NCBI RefSeq assembly: GCF_016812035.1 | Contig: NZ_CP069178.1 | Location: 434,001 to 498,000, forward strand | DNA: 64,000 nucleotides | DNA from: Bulleidia sp. zg-1006 | GTDB taxonomy: Bacteria; Bacillota_I; Bacilli_A; Erysipelotrichales; Erysipelotrichaceae | Direction: 5' to 3' | Shown here: positions 16,938 through 25,862 of the stretch, piece by piece | How positions within the stretch are numbered: the first letter of the stretch is position 1 | Layout of the letters: each line of letters starts with the position of its first letter | Program-made: the position numbers and the translations under genes | The notes under the pieces: model-generated | Seen by the model: the letters and a program-made list of their open reading frames with translations, nothing else | What the model was told of the DNA's origin: nothing | Database searches by the model: none

Positions 16938-17720
16938 ATGTCGAAACATTTTAAGAACGTCATCGTTCGTATTCCTGGAACCGGTATTTGTGACGGTATC
17001 ACTTCAAATCCATCATTGGGACAACCAATCTATGAGAAAGCTCTTGTGCAACACGAACACTATGTAGAAGCGTTAGCAAAGTGCGGGGTAAAAGTAAACG
17101 TTTTACCTCCAAATAATAATTTCCCGGATTCTTGTTTTATGGAAGATACAGCACTCTGTACGGACAAGTGCGCAATTATCTCTCGCCCGGGAGCAGATAC
17201 GCGTCGTGATGAAACACAATTAGAAGATTTCCGTAAGATGTTGTCTAGCTTCTATGGAACTACTTTACATGAGATTACAGCTCCCGGTACAGTAGAACCT
17301 GGTGATATTATGATGGTTGGCGATACTTTCTTCATCGGAAAGACTGCTCGTACAAATGACGAAGGCTTCCGCCAAATGAAAGAAATCTTGGAGAAATATG
17401 GTAAAACGGTCATTCAAGTCCCTGTTCATGAAATGTTACATTTAAAGACAGGTGTTAACTATCTTGAAGATAATAATTTATTGATTTCTGGTGAATTCAT
17501 CAATAATCCGCTCTTTGCGACTTTTAACAAGATTGTTGTACCAGAAGAAGAAGCTTATGCGGCAAATTGTATTTGGGTAAATGGAACCGTTATTGTTCCG
17601 GCAGGCTATCCAAAGATTAAGGAAGCTGTTGAACACTTAGGTTACAAAGTCATTCTTGTTGATACTTCTGAATATCGTAAGATTGATGGCGGATTATCCT
17701 GTCTCTCTTTGCGCTTCTAG
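16938..17720 (+). CDS. DDAH-like guanidino hydrolase 1 (arginine/methylarginine type)
   Basis: 260-aa member of the dimethylarginine dimethylaminohydrolase branch of the guanidino-modifying superfamily; expected product citrulline from (methyl)arginine. ATG 16938 follows AAAGGAGG; an upstream in-frame ATG at 16884 is rejected because it overlaps the promoter. Catalytic features in order: PDSCFMEDTAL (acidic substrate-binding pair), EPGDIMMVGDTFFIGKTARTN, LHLKTGVNYL (catalytic His) and the C-terminal nucleophile Cys in DGGLSCLSLRF. First gene of a four-gene operon with a transporter, a racemase-like enzyme and a paralogue (20341). Real substrate could be arginine, methylarginine or another guanidine; sequence alone does not settle it. 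Confidence 0.85.
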   Translation: MSKHFKNVIVRIPGTGICDGITSNPSLGQPIYEKALVQHEHYVEALAKCGVKVNVLPPNNNFPDSCFMEDTALCTDKCAIISRPGADTRRDETQLEDFRKMLSSFYGTTLHEITAPGTVEPGDIMMVGDTFFIGKTARTNDEGFRQMKEILEKYGKTVIQVPVHEMLHLKTGVNYLEDNNLLISGEFINNPLFATFNKIVVPEEEAYAANCIWVNGTVIVPAGYPKIKEAVEHLGYKVILVDTSEYRKIDGGLSCLSLRF

Positions 17721-17729
17721 CATATTGGT

Positions 17730-17771
17730 AAGAATCCAAGAGGGAAGGATATTCTCCTTGGGTTCTTTTTT
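17730..17771 (+). terminator. Intra-operon terminator/attenuator
   Basis: 11-bp stem AAGAATCCAAG (17730-17740) / CTTGGGTTCTT (17757-17767) with a 16-nt loop and T run, between the first hydrolase gene and the transporter gene. It probably reduces downstream expression rather than ending the operon, since no new promoter is obvious. Confidence 0.65.
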
Positions 17772-17795
17772 AAAATTAATAATTGGAGAATTTTT

Positions 17796-19235
17796 ATGTC
17801 AAAAAGTACAGATTCAAAACAACAAGGCATTAGCTTGTTAGGTTTAGTGGCGCTCACCGTTACAACAGTTGTGGGTGCCGGTATCTTTAACTTACCTCGT
17901 GATTTATCACGTTCTGTCGCTCCCGGTCCTGCTTTAGTCGCATTAATTATTGCGAGTATTGCGTTTGCGATTTTCGTTTATTGTTTGAAGTATTTGCGTG
18001 ATTGTTATCCGGATCAAGATGCAGGAATCTTTTCTTTCCCAGAACAAGGTTTCGGAAAGTTTGTTGGTTTCTTATCTTGTATTGGTTATTGGTTATCTAT
18101 CGTTGTAGGTAATATCTCCTTAGGAGTATTGGCTGTAAGTTCTTTGGGATATTTCATTCCGATTTTTGCGGGCGGAAATAATATTCCTTCACTATTATTG
18201 CTTTCTTTCCTTTTGTGGGTATTCTACTTCATTTGCTCGAAAGGGGCAGAAAGTGCTTCCTTTGTAAATTTAATTATTTGGATTGCTAAGATGGTTCCTA
18301 TCGTTATCTTCGTAGTGGCGTTATTGGTGGCATTTAAAGTCGATGTATTCCAAACAAATCTTTGGGTAAACGCTTTCGCTTCAGAAGGGTTGCCTTCTTC
18401 GGTAGGTGGACAAATTTCTGTTGCGATGGCTTCCACGATCTGGGTTTATGTTGGTATTGAAGGAGCTTTGATTTACTCCGCACGTGCTAAGAATAAATCC
18501 GAGGCAGCAAAAGCGCTTGTTGTTGCTTATATTGTTATCGCTGCTATTTACTTGTTAGTCACTGTTTTATCCTTTGGCATTTTGTCACAAAAACAAGTGG
18601 CTGATTTGGGTGTTCCTGTTTTAGGAAGTATTTTGGAAGCTGCCGTTGGTAAGTGGGGCGGAATCCTTATGAGCGTAGGTATCATTTTATCGGCTGCTGG
18701 ATGTTGGTTTGGTTGCTGTATGTTCGCAGGTGAGATTTTAGATGTTGCCGCTCAACATGAAATCATGCCGAAATTCTTAGCTGTTGAAAATAAAAATGGA
18801 CAACCTATTAATTCGCTCTTGATTTCGACGGTTATTCAACAAATTTTCTTTGTAACAATTATTGTTAATGAATCGATTTATAATGTAATGGCTCTCTTCG
18901 CTTCCAGTACGATGTTGGTTCCTTACTTCTTTGTAAGCTTAACAATGGTCAAAGAAGCGATGAAGGCTGATGGTGGATTTAAACTAAATGCTTTATTGGG
19001 TGTTATTTCTACTATCGCTATGTCTTACTTGATGTACTCTACAGGTTGGAATTACGTCATTATTACCGCTTTATTATTCGCTCCATGTATTCTTCTTTAC
19101 TACTTCGCAAGAAAAGAAAATCACAAAGAGTTCTTATCCAACAAGGAAAAGGTTTTGGCTGTTGCTGTTGTATTGCTAGCGATTGTTAGTTTGATTCTCA
19201 TCTTCAACGGAACCATCAACTTAGCTACTATGTAG
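17796..19235 (+). CDS. APC-family amino acid transporter or antiporter
   Basis: 479 aa, about 12-13 membrane segments. The first helix has GLVALTVTTVVGAGIFNLP, the APC substrate-binding loop (G-A-G-I-F) of basic amino acid/polyamine antiporters (ArcD/YjeM type). The second conserved block is STIWVYVGIEGALIYSARAKNKSEAAKA. Given neighbours, arginine, ornithine or citrulline exchange is likely but unproven. SD TTGGAG lies upstream. Confidence 0.85.
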   Translation: MSKSTDSKQQGISLLGLVALTVTTVVGAGIFNLPRDLSRSVAPGPALVALIIASIAFAIFVYCLKYLRDCYPDQDAGIFSFPEQGFGKFVGFLSCIGYWLSIVVGNISLGVLAVSSLGYFIPIFAGGNNIPSLLLLSFLLWVFYFICSKGAESASFVNLIIWIAKMVPIVIFVVALLVAFKVDVFQTNLWVNAFASEGLPSSVGGQISVAMASTIWVYVGIEGALIYSARAKNKSEAAKALVVAYIVIAAIYLLVTVLSFGILSQKQVADLGVPVLGSILEAAVGKWGGILMSVGIILSAAGCWFGCCMFAGEILDVAAQHEIMPKFLAVENKNGQPINSLLISTVIQQIFFVTIIVNESIYNVMALFASSTMLVPYFFVSLTMVKEAMKADGGFKLNALLGVISTIAMSYLMYSTGWNYVIITALLFAPCILLYYFARKENHKEFLSNKEKVLAVAVVLLAIVSLILIFNGTINLATM

Positions 19236-19252
19236 ATAAAAGAGAAAAGTAT

Positions 19253-20347
19253 ATGGGATATCCAAAGTTAGTTATTGATCGCCGGAAACTTTTTCAAAAC
19301 GCAAAAAATGTCTTGCGAATAGCAACGGAGAAAAATATCCGTATTATGGGCGTGGTTAAAGCTGTCAATGGAAATGAAGAAATTATTGATGTTTTGATAA
19401 AGGCAGGGTATACCTTGCTATCTTCCTCTCGTTTACCACAATTAAAAACAATTAAAGAGAAAGATGCGCGCATTGAAACTTGCGCATTGCGGATACCGAT
19501 GCTGAGTGAATTAAGGGAAGTAGTGCAATGGGCAGATATTAGTTTGAATTCTTCGTTAGAAGTTTTAAGAGCCTTAAACCAAGAGGCGGCATCCCAAAAG
19601 AAAGTTCACAAAGTTATCTTAATGACTGATTTAGGTGACTTGCGTGAAGGATTCTTCAAAGAAGAAGACTTGTTGGAAGCTGCTAAAATGGTAGAAGAAG
19701 AATGTAATTCTCTCTATCTTTTGGGTATTGGTGTCAATTTAGGTTGCTATGGCTCCATTATTCCTACTAGAGAAAAAATGGAAGAGTTGTGTGAACGTGC
19801 CGAGAAAATTAATCAACTTATTCATCGCAAGTTAGAAGTAGTCTCCGGAGGAGCAACCACCAGTTTTCCTCTTGTCGCAAAAGGCTTGATGCCTGAAGGC
19901 ATTACGCAATTACGTATTGGAGATGGTTTATTCGTGAGCGATTTAGACGAATGCTTCGGTTACAAGATGTTTGAATCGGAACAAGAAGCGTTTGTATTAA
20001 AAGCAGAAATCATCGAGGTTCGTGAAAAACCTAGTCACCCAATTGGAGAAATCGGTGTCGATGCATTCGGTAATAAAAAAGTTTATATCGATAAAGGAAA
20101 TCACATACGCGCTTTAATTGCGGTAGGTAGACAAGATTTAGGCGATTGTCATCATTTACAACCACTTGATTCGCACTTAGAAGTTATTGGCGGTAGCAGT
20201 GATCACACCATCCTTGATATCACCAATTGCGAGAAAAAATACCAAGTTGGTGATGTGGTAAAATTCCACATCATGTATGAGAATCTGTTGATGTTATGTC
20301 AGTCAACATATGTTGAAAAAGAGTTTGTAGGAGAAATATTATGTTAA
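19253..20347 (+). CDS. PLP-dependent alanine/ornithine racemase-like enzyme
   Basis: 364 aa. Alanine-racemase N-terminal TIM-barrel domain with the PLP lysine in IMGVVKAVNGN, the phosphate-binding RIGDGLFVSDLDECFG segment, and a C-terminal beta domain. It resembles the ornithine racemase (Orr)/YhfX branch rather than housekeeping Alr. Within this operon it could interconvert L- and D-ornithine, arginine or citrulline. It overlaps the second hydrolase gene by seven bases, indicating coupling. Substrate assignment is by analogy. Confidence 0.8.
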   Translation: MGYPKLVIDRRKLFQNAKNVLRIATEKNIRIMGVVKAVNGNEEIIDVLIKAGYTLLSSSRLPQLKTIKEKDARIETCALRIPMLSELREVVQWADISLNSSLEVLRALNQEAASQKKVHKVILMTDLGDLREGFFKEEDLLEAAKMVEEECNSLYLLGIGVNLGCYGSIIPTREKMEELCERAEKINQLIHRKLEVVSGGATTSFPLVAKGLMPEGITQLRIGDGLFVSDLDECFGYKMFESEQEAFVLKAEIIEVREKPSHPIGEIGVDAFGNKKVYIDKGNHIRALIAVGRQDLGDCHHLQPLDSHLEVIGGSSDHTILDITNCEKKYQVGDVVKFHIMYENLLMLCQSTYVEKEFVGEILC

Positions 20348-21126
20348 GATTCACAAATGCTATCGTTAGAAAACCTTGTAAAGCTATGATAGAAGGTATT
20401 GCTACAGGTATGTTTAGCGAAGAATCACCTATTTATGAAGATGCTTTGCGTCAACATGAGTCTTATGTCAAAACACTTGAAGAATTAGGTGTTTCTGTTC
20501 TTGTTTTAGAAGCTTTGGAACAATATCCAGATTCTTGCTTTGTGGAAGATCCGGCTGTGGTCATGAAAGACTTTGCGGTCATTACGAATTCTCCACGTGA
20601 AACTAGAAATGGAGAAAAAGACGAAATCTTACCGGCAATCCGTCAATTCTACAAAGAAGATGAGATTTATGACATCCAATCACCAGGAACAATGGAGGGT
20701 GGGGATGTTATGTTTGTGGATGGTCATTTCTATGTAGGTCTCTCCGAGAGAACAAATCTTGAAGGGGTAAGACAATTCCGTGAAATTGTACAGAAATATG
20801 GTTATGATGTAACGAGTGTTCCTGTAACTGAAGGCTTACATTTGAAGGATTTTGTGATTTACTTAGAGAACGGGAATATGTTATTAAGTGAAAAAATGAA
20901 TAACGAAGAAGCTTTCGCAAAATTCAATCGTTTTGTTGTGCCGAAAGAAGAACTTTACGCAATCAACAGCTTATACATCAATGGAACGGTGATGGTTCCT
21001 GATGGTTTTCCAAAAACGAAAGAATATATCGAATCCTTAGGTTACCCAGTTAAAGTAGTGAACACCGATGAATTTAAGAAAATCGATGGTAGTTTGACTT
21101 GCTTATCCTTGCGTTTCGAAAAGTAA
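20341..21126 (+). CDS. DDAH-like guanidino hydrolase 2
   Basis: 261 aa paralogue of the first hydrolase. Conserved: PDSCFVEDPAVV, SPGTMEGGDVMFVDGHFYVG (closer to classical DDAH G-G-D than copy 1, which has P-G-D), SERTN, LHLKDFVIYL (catalytic His) and Cys in DGSLTCLSLRF. The glycine versus proline difference next to the Asp suggests the two copies differ in substrate or kinetics. Last gene of the operon; no clear hairpin follows. Confidence 0.85.
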   Translation: MLRFTNAIVRKPCKAMIEGIATGMFSEESPIYEDALRQHESYVKTLEELGVSVLVLEALEQYPDSCFVEDPAVVMKDFAVITNSPRETRNGEKDEILPAIRQFYKEDEIYDIQSPGTMEGGDVMFVDGHFYVGLSERTNLEGVRQFREIVQKYGYDVTSVPVTEGLHLKDFVIYLENGNMLLSEKMNNEEAFAKFNRFVVPKEELYAINSLYINGTVMVPDGFPKTKEYIESLGYPVKVVNTDEFKKIDGSLTCLSLRFEK

Positions 21127-21165
21127 TTTTACAATCTATCATAAGAAAAAATATTGTCGTCAATG

Positions 21166-21187
21166 GTTGCACTTGATTTGATAATTG
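21166..21187. repeat. IS30-like terminal repeat relic, copy a
   Basis: Begins GTTGCACTTGATTTGATAAT. Its reverse complement matches 38271-38292 with one substitution, and 33616-33636 more loosely. No transposase is present. The IS30 family assignment is from memory of such ends and is tentative. Confidence 0.45.
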
Positions 21188-21235
21188 CCGATTTTGAAAT
21201 AGATTATTAGTACAATGATTATATATGAAGTGCTA

Positions 21236-21288
21236 TTGTAAACAATTATTTTCCATGATATAATCCGCGAATGTAAGCGTTTCGCTTA
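21236..21288 (+). promoter_or_regulatory. Promoter and dyad upstream of GH20 gene
   Basis: -35 TTGTAA (21236-21241), 17-bp spacer, -10 TATAAT (21259-21264). Just downstream is a perfect dyad TAAGCG-TTT-CGCTTA (21274-21288) that overlaps a weak cre-like TGTAAGCGTTTCGC (21272-21285; last two positions deviate). Either a repressor operator or a CcpA roadblock. Confidence 0.55.
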
Positions 21289-21351
21289 TTGTATTTAGAA
21301 TTAAAATAATTTAAAGGAGGAGAAGACTAAAATATTAGTCTATACAAGAAA

Positions 21352-24300
21352 ATGGTGTCGAATAATAGATTTAAAAAATTCAAAAAAATTGTTTTTTCTT
21401 CGTTTATGACTGCTATGATGGTTATAGGGATGGCAAGTCCTTTAAAAGTTAATGCCGCACCTAATCAACCTGATTATAGTAAGAAACACAAAATTATTTC
21501 AATTGATGCAGGACGTAAGTATTTCAGTGCAGATAGTATTAAAAATATTATTACTCATGCGCATAAAAAAGGTTTTACTCATTTACACTTATTATTAGGA
21601 AATGATGGTTTAAGATTTACTTTAAATAATATTGATTTGCAAATTGGTTCAAAAAAATACACTACTGATAAGATTAATGCCGCTATTAAAAAAGGTAATA
21701 AGAATTACATGATATCTAAAAATGCAGGCAATATTCCTGATGCAGATAACGTATTAACAGAAACTGAAATGAACGATATTATCAAACATGCCAAGGATAA
21801 TAATATTACAATTATCCCTGGTATGAATATGCCTGGTCATATGGATACAATTGTTACTGTAATGCAAGAAATGGGAGATTTAGGAGAAGTTCGTTTCGCT
21901 GCAAGTAAGTGGGGAACTAAAACGTTTTCTAAAACAACTATGGATTTTGAAAATGAAAAAGCTAATGATTTTTTAAAAGCTTTTCTAAACAAATATTTAG
22001 ATTATTTCCAAAAACAAGGGATTAAAGATTTTAACTTTGGTGCTGATGAAATCGGTAATGATGCAGTTGGTACTAATGAAGGTGGTTATGGTTATGTTGT
22101 AAATAACAATAAGTACAATAAATTAGTATCGTTAATTAACGACTTAGCTGAAAAAATTATCAATCATGATATGCAAGCTTATGTTTTTAATGATGGTATG
22201 TATTATAATGATCGTACTGATGCTAAGATTGACCCAAGAATTAATGTGTTCTATTGGTCAAGCGGTGGACGTAGCTGGGGTGGTCCTAAATATACTTCAC
22301 CTAGCACTATTGCAAATAAAGGGCATAAAATAATTAATACTAATGAAAGATGGTATTATGTTTTAGGGCGTGAATTAAAAGAAAGTCCACATTGCGGAGG
22401 AGCTTATCATGCATTCCCGGCACCAAATAAAGATCCAAATCAAGCTTCAACCGAAAAAATGAAATCATTTAAGTTTGATCATGTAAGAAATGGTAATAAT
22501 GATACTACAAACATTTCTACAATTGGGTCAATGATTTGTTTATGGTGTGATGAACCTCAAATGACTTATGATGAAAGTAAGCTATTTAAATATATGGACA
22601 TTTTTGTTGAAAATAATAAAAATGTGTTTGAAACAAAACCGTCTACACCTACACCGGGAACTAAAATGAAAAGAACAATGTCTGTTAAAGACACAATGAA
22701 AGTTATTTCAATTGATTCAGGGCGTAAATATTTTACTCCAACACAAATTAAAGATATTATTACACGTGCAAGTGATAAAGGTTATACACACTTACAATTA
22801 ATCTTAGGTAACAATGGGTTAAGATTTGCCTTAGATAACATGGAAATTAAAGTAAATGGGAAAACGTATGCCAGTGATGATATTAAATCTTATATTACAG
22901 CTGGTAATAAAAGATATATGTCCACTAAAGGAGCATCTTATACTCAAAATGCTGATAAGTATTTAACTGAATCAGAAATGAATGATATCATTAATTTTGC
23001 AAAACAAAAGAAAATTGAAATTATTCCATTAATTAATACACCCGGTCATATGGATGCAATCTTAACAGTACTCGAAAAAGCCGGATTAACAGATGTTAGA
23101 TACGATTGTAAAGATTCTTCATATGACGAAAAAGGTAATCCATCAGAAACTACAATTTCTATGGCTAATGACGAGGCATTAGAATTCTCAAAAGCTTTTG
23201 TTAAAAAGTATATGGATTATTTCTCTTCTAAAGGCTCCAAATTCTTTAATATTGGGGCAGATGAATATGGTAATCATGATTCTAACTGTCAAGGATTTAC
23301 CGATTTAATGAAATTAGGTTTATATGGTAAATTTGTTAATTATTTAAATGAATTAGCTAAATATTCAGTAGATCATAATATGAGACCAATGGTATTTAAT
23401 GATGGTATTTATTATGATCATAAAGATCAATATGGGCAATTTGATCCAAACATCTTAATTGCATATTGGACACCAGGATTTAAATACAACAATAAGTGGC
23501 CTTATAGCCCTGCTAAAACTACTTATTTAAAATCAAAAGATCATGAAATCTTAAATACTAATGATGAATGGTACTATGTACTTGGTAGTGGGCAACAACA
23601 AGGTACAAATGGTGTTTGGTGGTATTGGTTAGGTATGGCATTAGATGGAATGAAGAAAAAGAAATTTGATGTCAATCCAGGTGAAAAAGTAGATACTGTA
23701 GGTTCAATGATTTGTGCTTGGTACGACTTCCCAAGATTATCGTACAATACTGGCGATTTTAATAAATGGGTTGATACATTTGCTGAATTAAATCCGGATG
23801 TATTTAAAAAGAGTGGTACTACTCCAGTGCCTAGTGAAAAAGATGCTGATTATACTGGTGTAGATAATGAAATTGCAGCTTATGAAAAAAATCATAAACC
23901 ATACAAACATTTATTTACTGATAAATCAATTCAAAGAGTTGAAAACGCAATTGCAAAAGTAAAAAGAGGACTTAAAGAAAGCGAACAATCAAAAGTAGAT
24001 GCTTTTGCTAGAGAAATCCATGATGCAATTAAAGCACTTCAATATAAACCGGCTGATTTTAGTAAATTAGATGCATTATCTTCTAAGATAATGAATGCTA
24101 ATAAGAACAAAGATTTATATACAGAAAAATCATTTGCTGAATTTAAAAAATTATACGATGCTATAAATGAAGCTCGTAACTTCACTATTTTGGATCAAGA
24201 ACGCCTTGATAGATTAGTAGAAGGTTTAAAGAAAGCTATTGCCGGATTAGAATATAAAGATGCTGATTATAAAGTAGTTGAAGATGCTAAAAAAGCAATT

Positions 24301-25104
24301 CCTGAAAAATTAGAAGAATTATATATTCCAGAAACTGTAAAAGCTGTAAAAGATGCAGTTGCTGCAGTTAAACAAGGATTAAAAATTACTGATCAAGAAC
24401 AAGTAAATAAATTCGCTGAAGAAATTATTAAAGCTACAAAAGCATTGAAATTCAAACCGGCAAATTATGATGTTGTTGATAAAGTAATCAATTCAATTCC
24501 TAAAAAACTTGAAGCATATACTGATGCAAGTTTAAAGAAATTAGAAGAAGCATTAAATAAAGTTAAAGCTCGTGATTTAACAATTGATAAACAAGAAGAA
24601 GTAAATAAACAAGCTAAAGAAATCGAAGAAGCGATTGCTGGATTAGTTAAAAAAGATTTTGATTATGCAATGCTTGAAAGTACAAACCCACAACTTGGTC
24701 AAGAAGCAAGATTTAAATCTGAAGCTGATTTTAAAAAGTTCGAAGGTGTTGTTATTGATGGTAAATTGATTGATTCATCTCACTATAAAGCATATGCCGG
24801 TTCAACTGTTGTTGTATTATCAAAAGAATTCACTAAGACTTTAAAAACCGGCAAACATACTATTAAAATTTTATCAGTAGATGGTAAAGCAACAGCAAGT
24901 TTTGAAGTTAAAGCTGTTGAAGCTGCTCCTCGTGTTCCATCAATTCAACCTAAGACTGATTCTAAAAATATTGGCAAAAAGGCTAATAAAACAAATAAAA
25001 AAACAGATGTTAAAACCGGCGATGAAGCTAATCTATTTGGTTTTGGGGCTTTAGGATTATTGTCAATCTTAGCTTTAGTATCATTAAAGAAAAAATATAA
25101 TTAG
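21352..25104 (+). CDS. Surface beta-N-acetylhexosaminidase with two GH20 domains
   Basis: 1250 aa. Signal peptide 1-35 (cleavage near VNA-AP). Two tandem GH20 catalytic domains: about 45-430 with N-M-P-G-H-M-D near 158 and catalytic pair D232-E233 (FGADEIGN), and about 447-825 with N-T-P-G-H-M-D and D637-E638 (IGADEYGN). Both keep the catalytic acids. Four FIVAR-like helical repeats of about 68 aa follow (832-1105), then an Ig/X2-like domain (1107-1193), a Lys-rich spacer, and a sorting-like tail with VKTGDE, a hydrophobic helix and KKKYN. It should cleave terminal GlcNAc/GalNAc from host glycans. Codons are more AT-rich than the neighbours and mobile-element relics flank it, so acquisition is likely. 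SD spacing is unusual (see findings). Confidence 0.88.
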   Translation: MVSNNRFKKFKKIVFSSFMTAMMVIGMASPLKVNAAPNQPDYSKKHKIISIDAGRKYFSADSIKNIITHAHKKGFTHLHLLLGNDGLRFTLNNIDLQIGSKKYTTDKINAAIKKGNKNYMISKNAGNIPDADNVLTETEMNDIIKHAKDNNITIIPGMNMPGHMDTIVTVMQEMGDLGEVRFAASKWGTKTFSKTTMDFENEKANDFLKAFLNKYLDYFQKQGIKDFNFGADEIGNDAVGTNEGGYGYVVNNNKYNKLVSLINDLAEKIINHDMQAYVFNDGMYYNDRTDAKIDPRINVFYWSSGGRSWGGPKYTSPSTIANKGHKIINTNERWYYVLGRELKESPHCGGAYHAFPAPNKDPNQASTEKMKSFKFDHVRNGNNDTTNISTIGSMICLWCDEPQMTYDESKLFKYMDIFVENNKNVFETKPSTPTPGTKMKRTMSVKDTMKVISIDSGRKYFTPTQIKDIITRASDKGYTHLQLILGNNGLRFALDNMEIKVNGKTYASDDIKSYITAGNKRYMSTKGASYTQNADKYLTESEMNDIINFAKQKKIEIIPLINTPGHMDAILTVLEKAGLTDVRYDCKDSSYDEKGNPSETTISMANDEALEFSKAFVKKYMDYFSSKGSKFFNIGADEYGNHDSNCQGFTDLMKLGLYGKFVNYLNELAKYSVDHNMRPMVFNDGIYYDHKDQYGQFDPNILIAYWTPGFKYNNKWPYSPAKTTYLKSKDHEILNTNDEWYYVLGSGQQQGTNGVWWYWLGMALDGMKKKKFDVNPGEKVDTVGSMICAWYDFPRLSYNTGDFNKWVDTFAELNPDVFKKSGTTPVPSEKDADYTGVDNEIAAYEKNHKPYKHLFTDKSIQRVENAIAKVKRGLKESEQSKVDAFAREIHDAIKALQYKPADFSKLDALSSKIMNANKNKDLYTEKSFAEFKKLYDAINEARNFTILDQERLDRLVEGLKKAIAGLEYKDADYKVVEDAKKAIPEKLEELYIPETVKAVKDAVAAVKQGLKITDQEQVNKFAEEIIKATKALKFKPANYDVVDKVINSIPKKLEAYTDASLKKLEEALNKVKARDLTIDKQEEVNKQAKEIEEAIAGLVKKDFDYAMLESTNPQLGQEARFKSEADFKKFEGVVIDGKLIDSSHYKAYAGSTVVVLSKEFTKTLKTGKHTIKILSVDGKATASFEVKAVEAAPRVPSIQPKTDSKNIGKKANKTNKKTDVKTGDEANLFGFGALGLLSILALVSLKKKYN

Positions 25105-25182
25105 TCTAAGTAAAATATTATAGTATTGTGAAATTTTGTAGGAAAACCCTTTGAAAAAACGTAGGGTTTTACCTAAAGTTAA

Positions 25183-25214
25183 GGAAATGATAGAGTATTT
25201 ATCATTTCCTTTTT
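25183..25214 (+). terminator. Terminator after GH20 gene
   Basis: 10-bp perfect stem GGAAATGATA (25183-25192) / TATCATTTCC (25200-25209), 7-nt loop, then five T. It lies inside the IS remnant. Confidence 0.8.
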
Positions 25215-25277
25215 ATGTGATTACTTGATTTCTTAACCTTGTTAGTTAGTTTATCCGGTGAGTAGGATGTATACCCG

Positions 25278-25439
25278 TTATCTAAACTTAGTATCATAAG
25301 GGCATCTACCTCCGTGGTTTACTAAGCGTACATAGAAGGTGTGTACATCTTTATTATTCTTTTTAGATATTACCTCTTTACAGTATTCTACTTCATCATC
25401 TTTAAGAGCGATGATAGAACTAATTGAATCGTTAATCAT
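25278..25439 (-). pseudogene. Transposase N-terminal fragment (ISL3-like)
   Basis: Minus-strand frame beginning MINDSISSIIALKDDEVEYC (ATG at 25439, SD GGAGG upstream) and ending RCPYDTKFR then stop. The short N-terminus leading to a cysteine of an expected zinc-binding pair resembles ISL3-type transposases. The catalytic domain is missing, so it is a relic of about 53 aa. Confidence 0.5.
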
Positions 25440-25627
25440 AAATAAAAAACCTCCTTTCAGAATAAGATTCAATCTCATTCCAAAAAGGAGTTTTATACAA
25501 CTAGACCCTACAAATTTTCAAAGGGAAATTTAAAATACCCTATATTTTTTCAAAGATGGGGTATCACCCTACAAAATTTCAAATTACTCATTTAGGCGAA
25601 GGCAAGACCTTAACTATATCCAAATAG

Positions 25628-25795
25628 AAGTCGGAAGTAACGGATTTGAAAAAAGAAAAAGATAGCCTATATTCTCAAATCATAGATATACGAGAAGAGG
25701 TTGAACAAATTGAAAGTGTTAGAAGGTGTATAGAGAAATTACAACAAGAAAATAGAGAACTAACACAGGTAAAGAAACAAGAATCAGGTCTGTAA
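25628..25795 (+). pseudogene. C-terminal coiled-coil remnant, possibly a relaxase
   Basis: A 55-codon open stretch without start codon, reading KSEVTDLKKEKDSLYSQI and onward to KKQESGL then stop. Heptad-like charged sequence resembling the C-terminal coiled coil of plasmid/ICE mobilisation relaxases. A stop directly precedes it. Family call is tentative. Confidence 0.35.
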
Positions 25796-25862
25796 AATCG
25801 GGCTGAAATATGGTATAATTATAAATGTTAAGTAAAATTAATTGGAATTTATGGAGGAAAAT

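Larger units (their letters stand above)
25122..25588 (-). mobile_element. Deleted ISL3-like IS remnant with inverted ends
   Basis: Ends 25122-25142 and 25568-25588 are inverted repeats of 21 bp with two mismatches (core TGAAATTTTGTAGG). The motif CCCTA...TTTCAAA recurs inside the right end at 25506, 25538 and 25567, and in inverse orientation at 25129 and 25151, like iterated transposase sites. Inside, on the minus strand, is a truncated transposase N-terminus. About 470 bp remains of an element normally over 1 kb. Confidence 0.6.
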
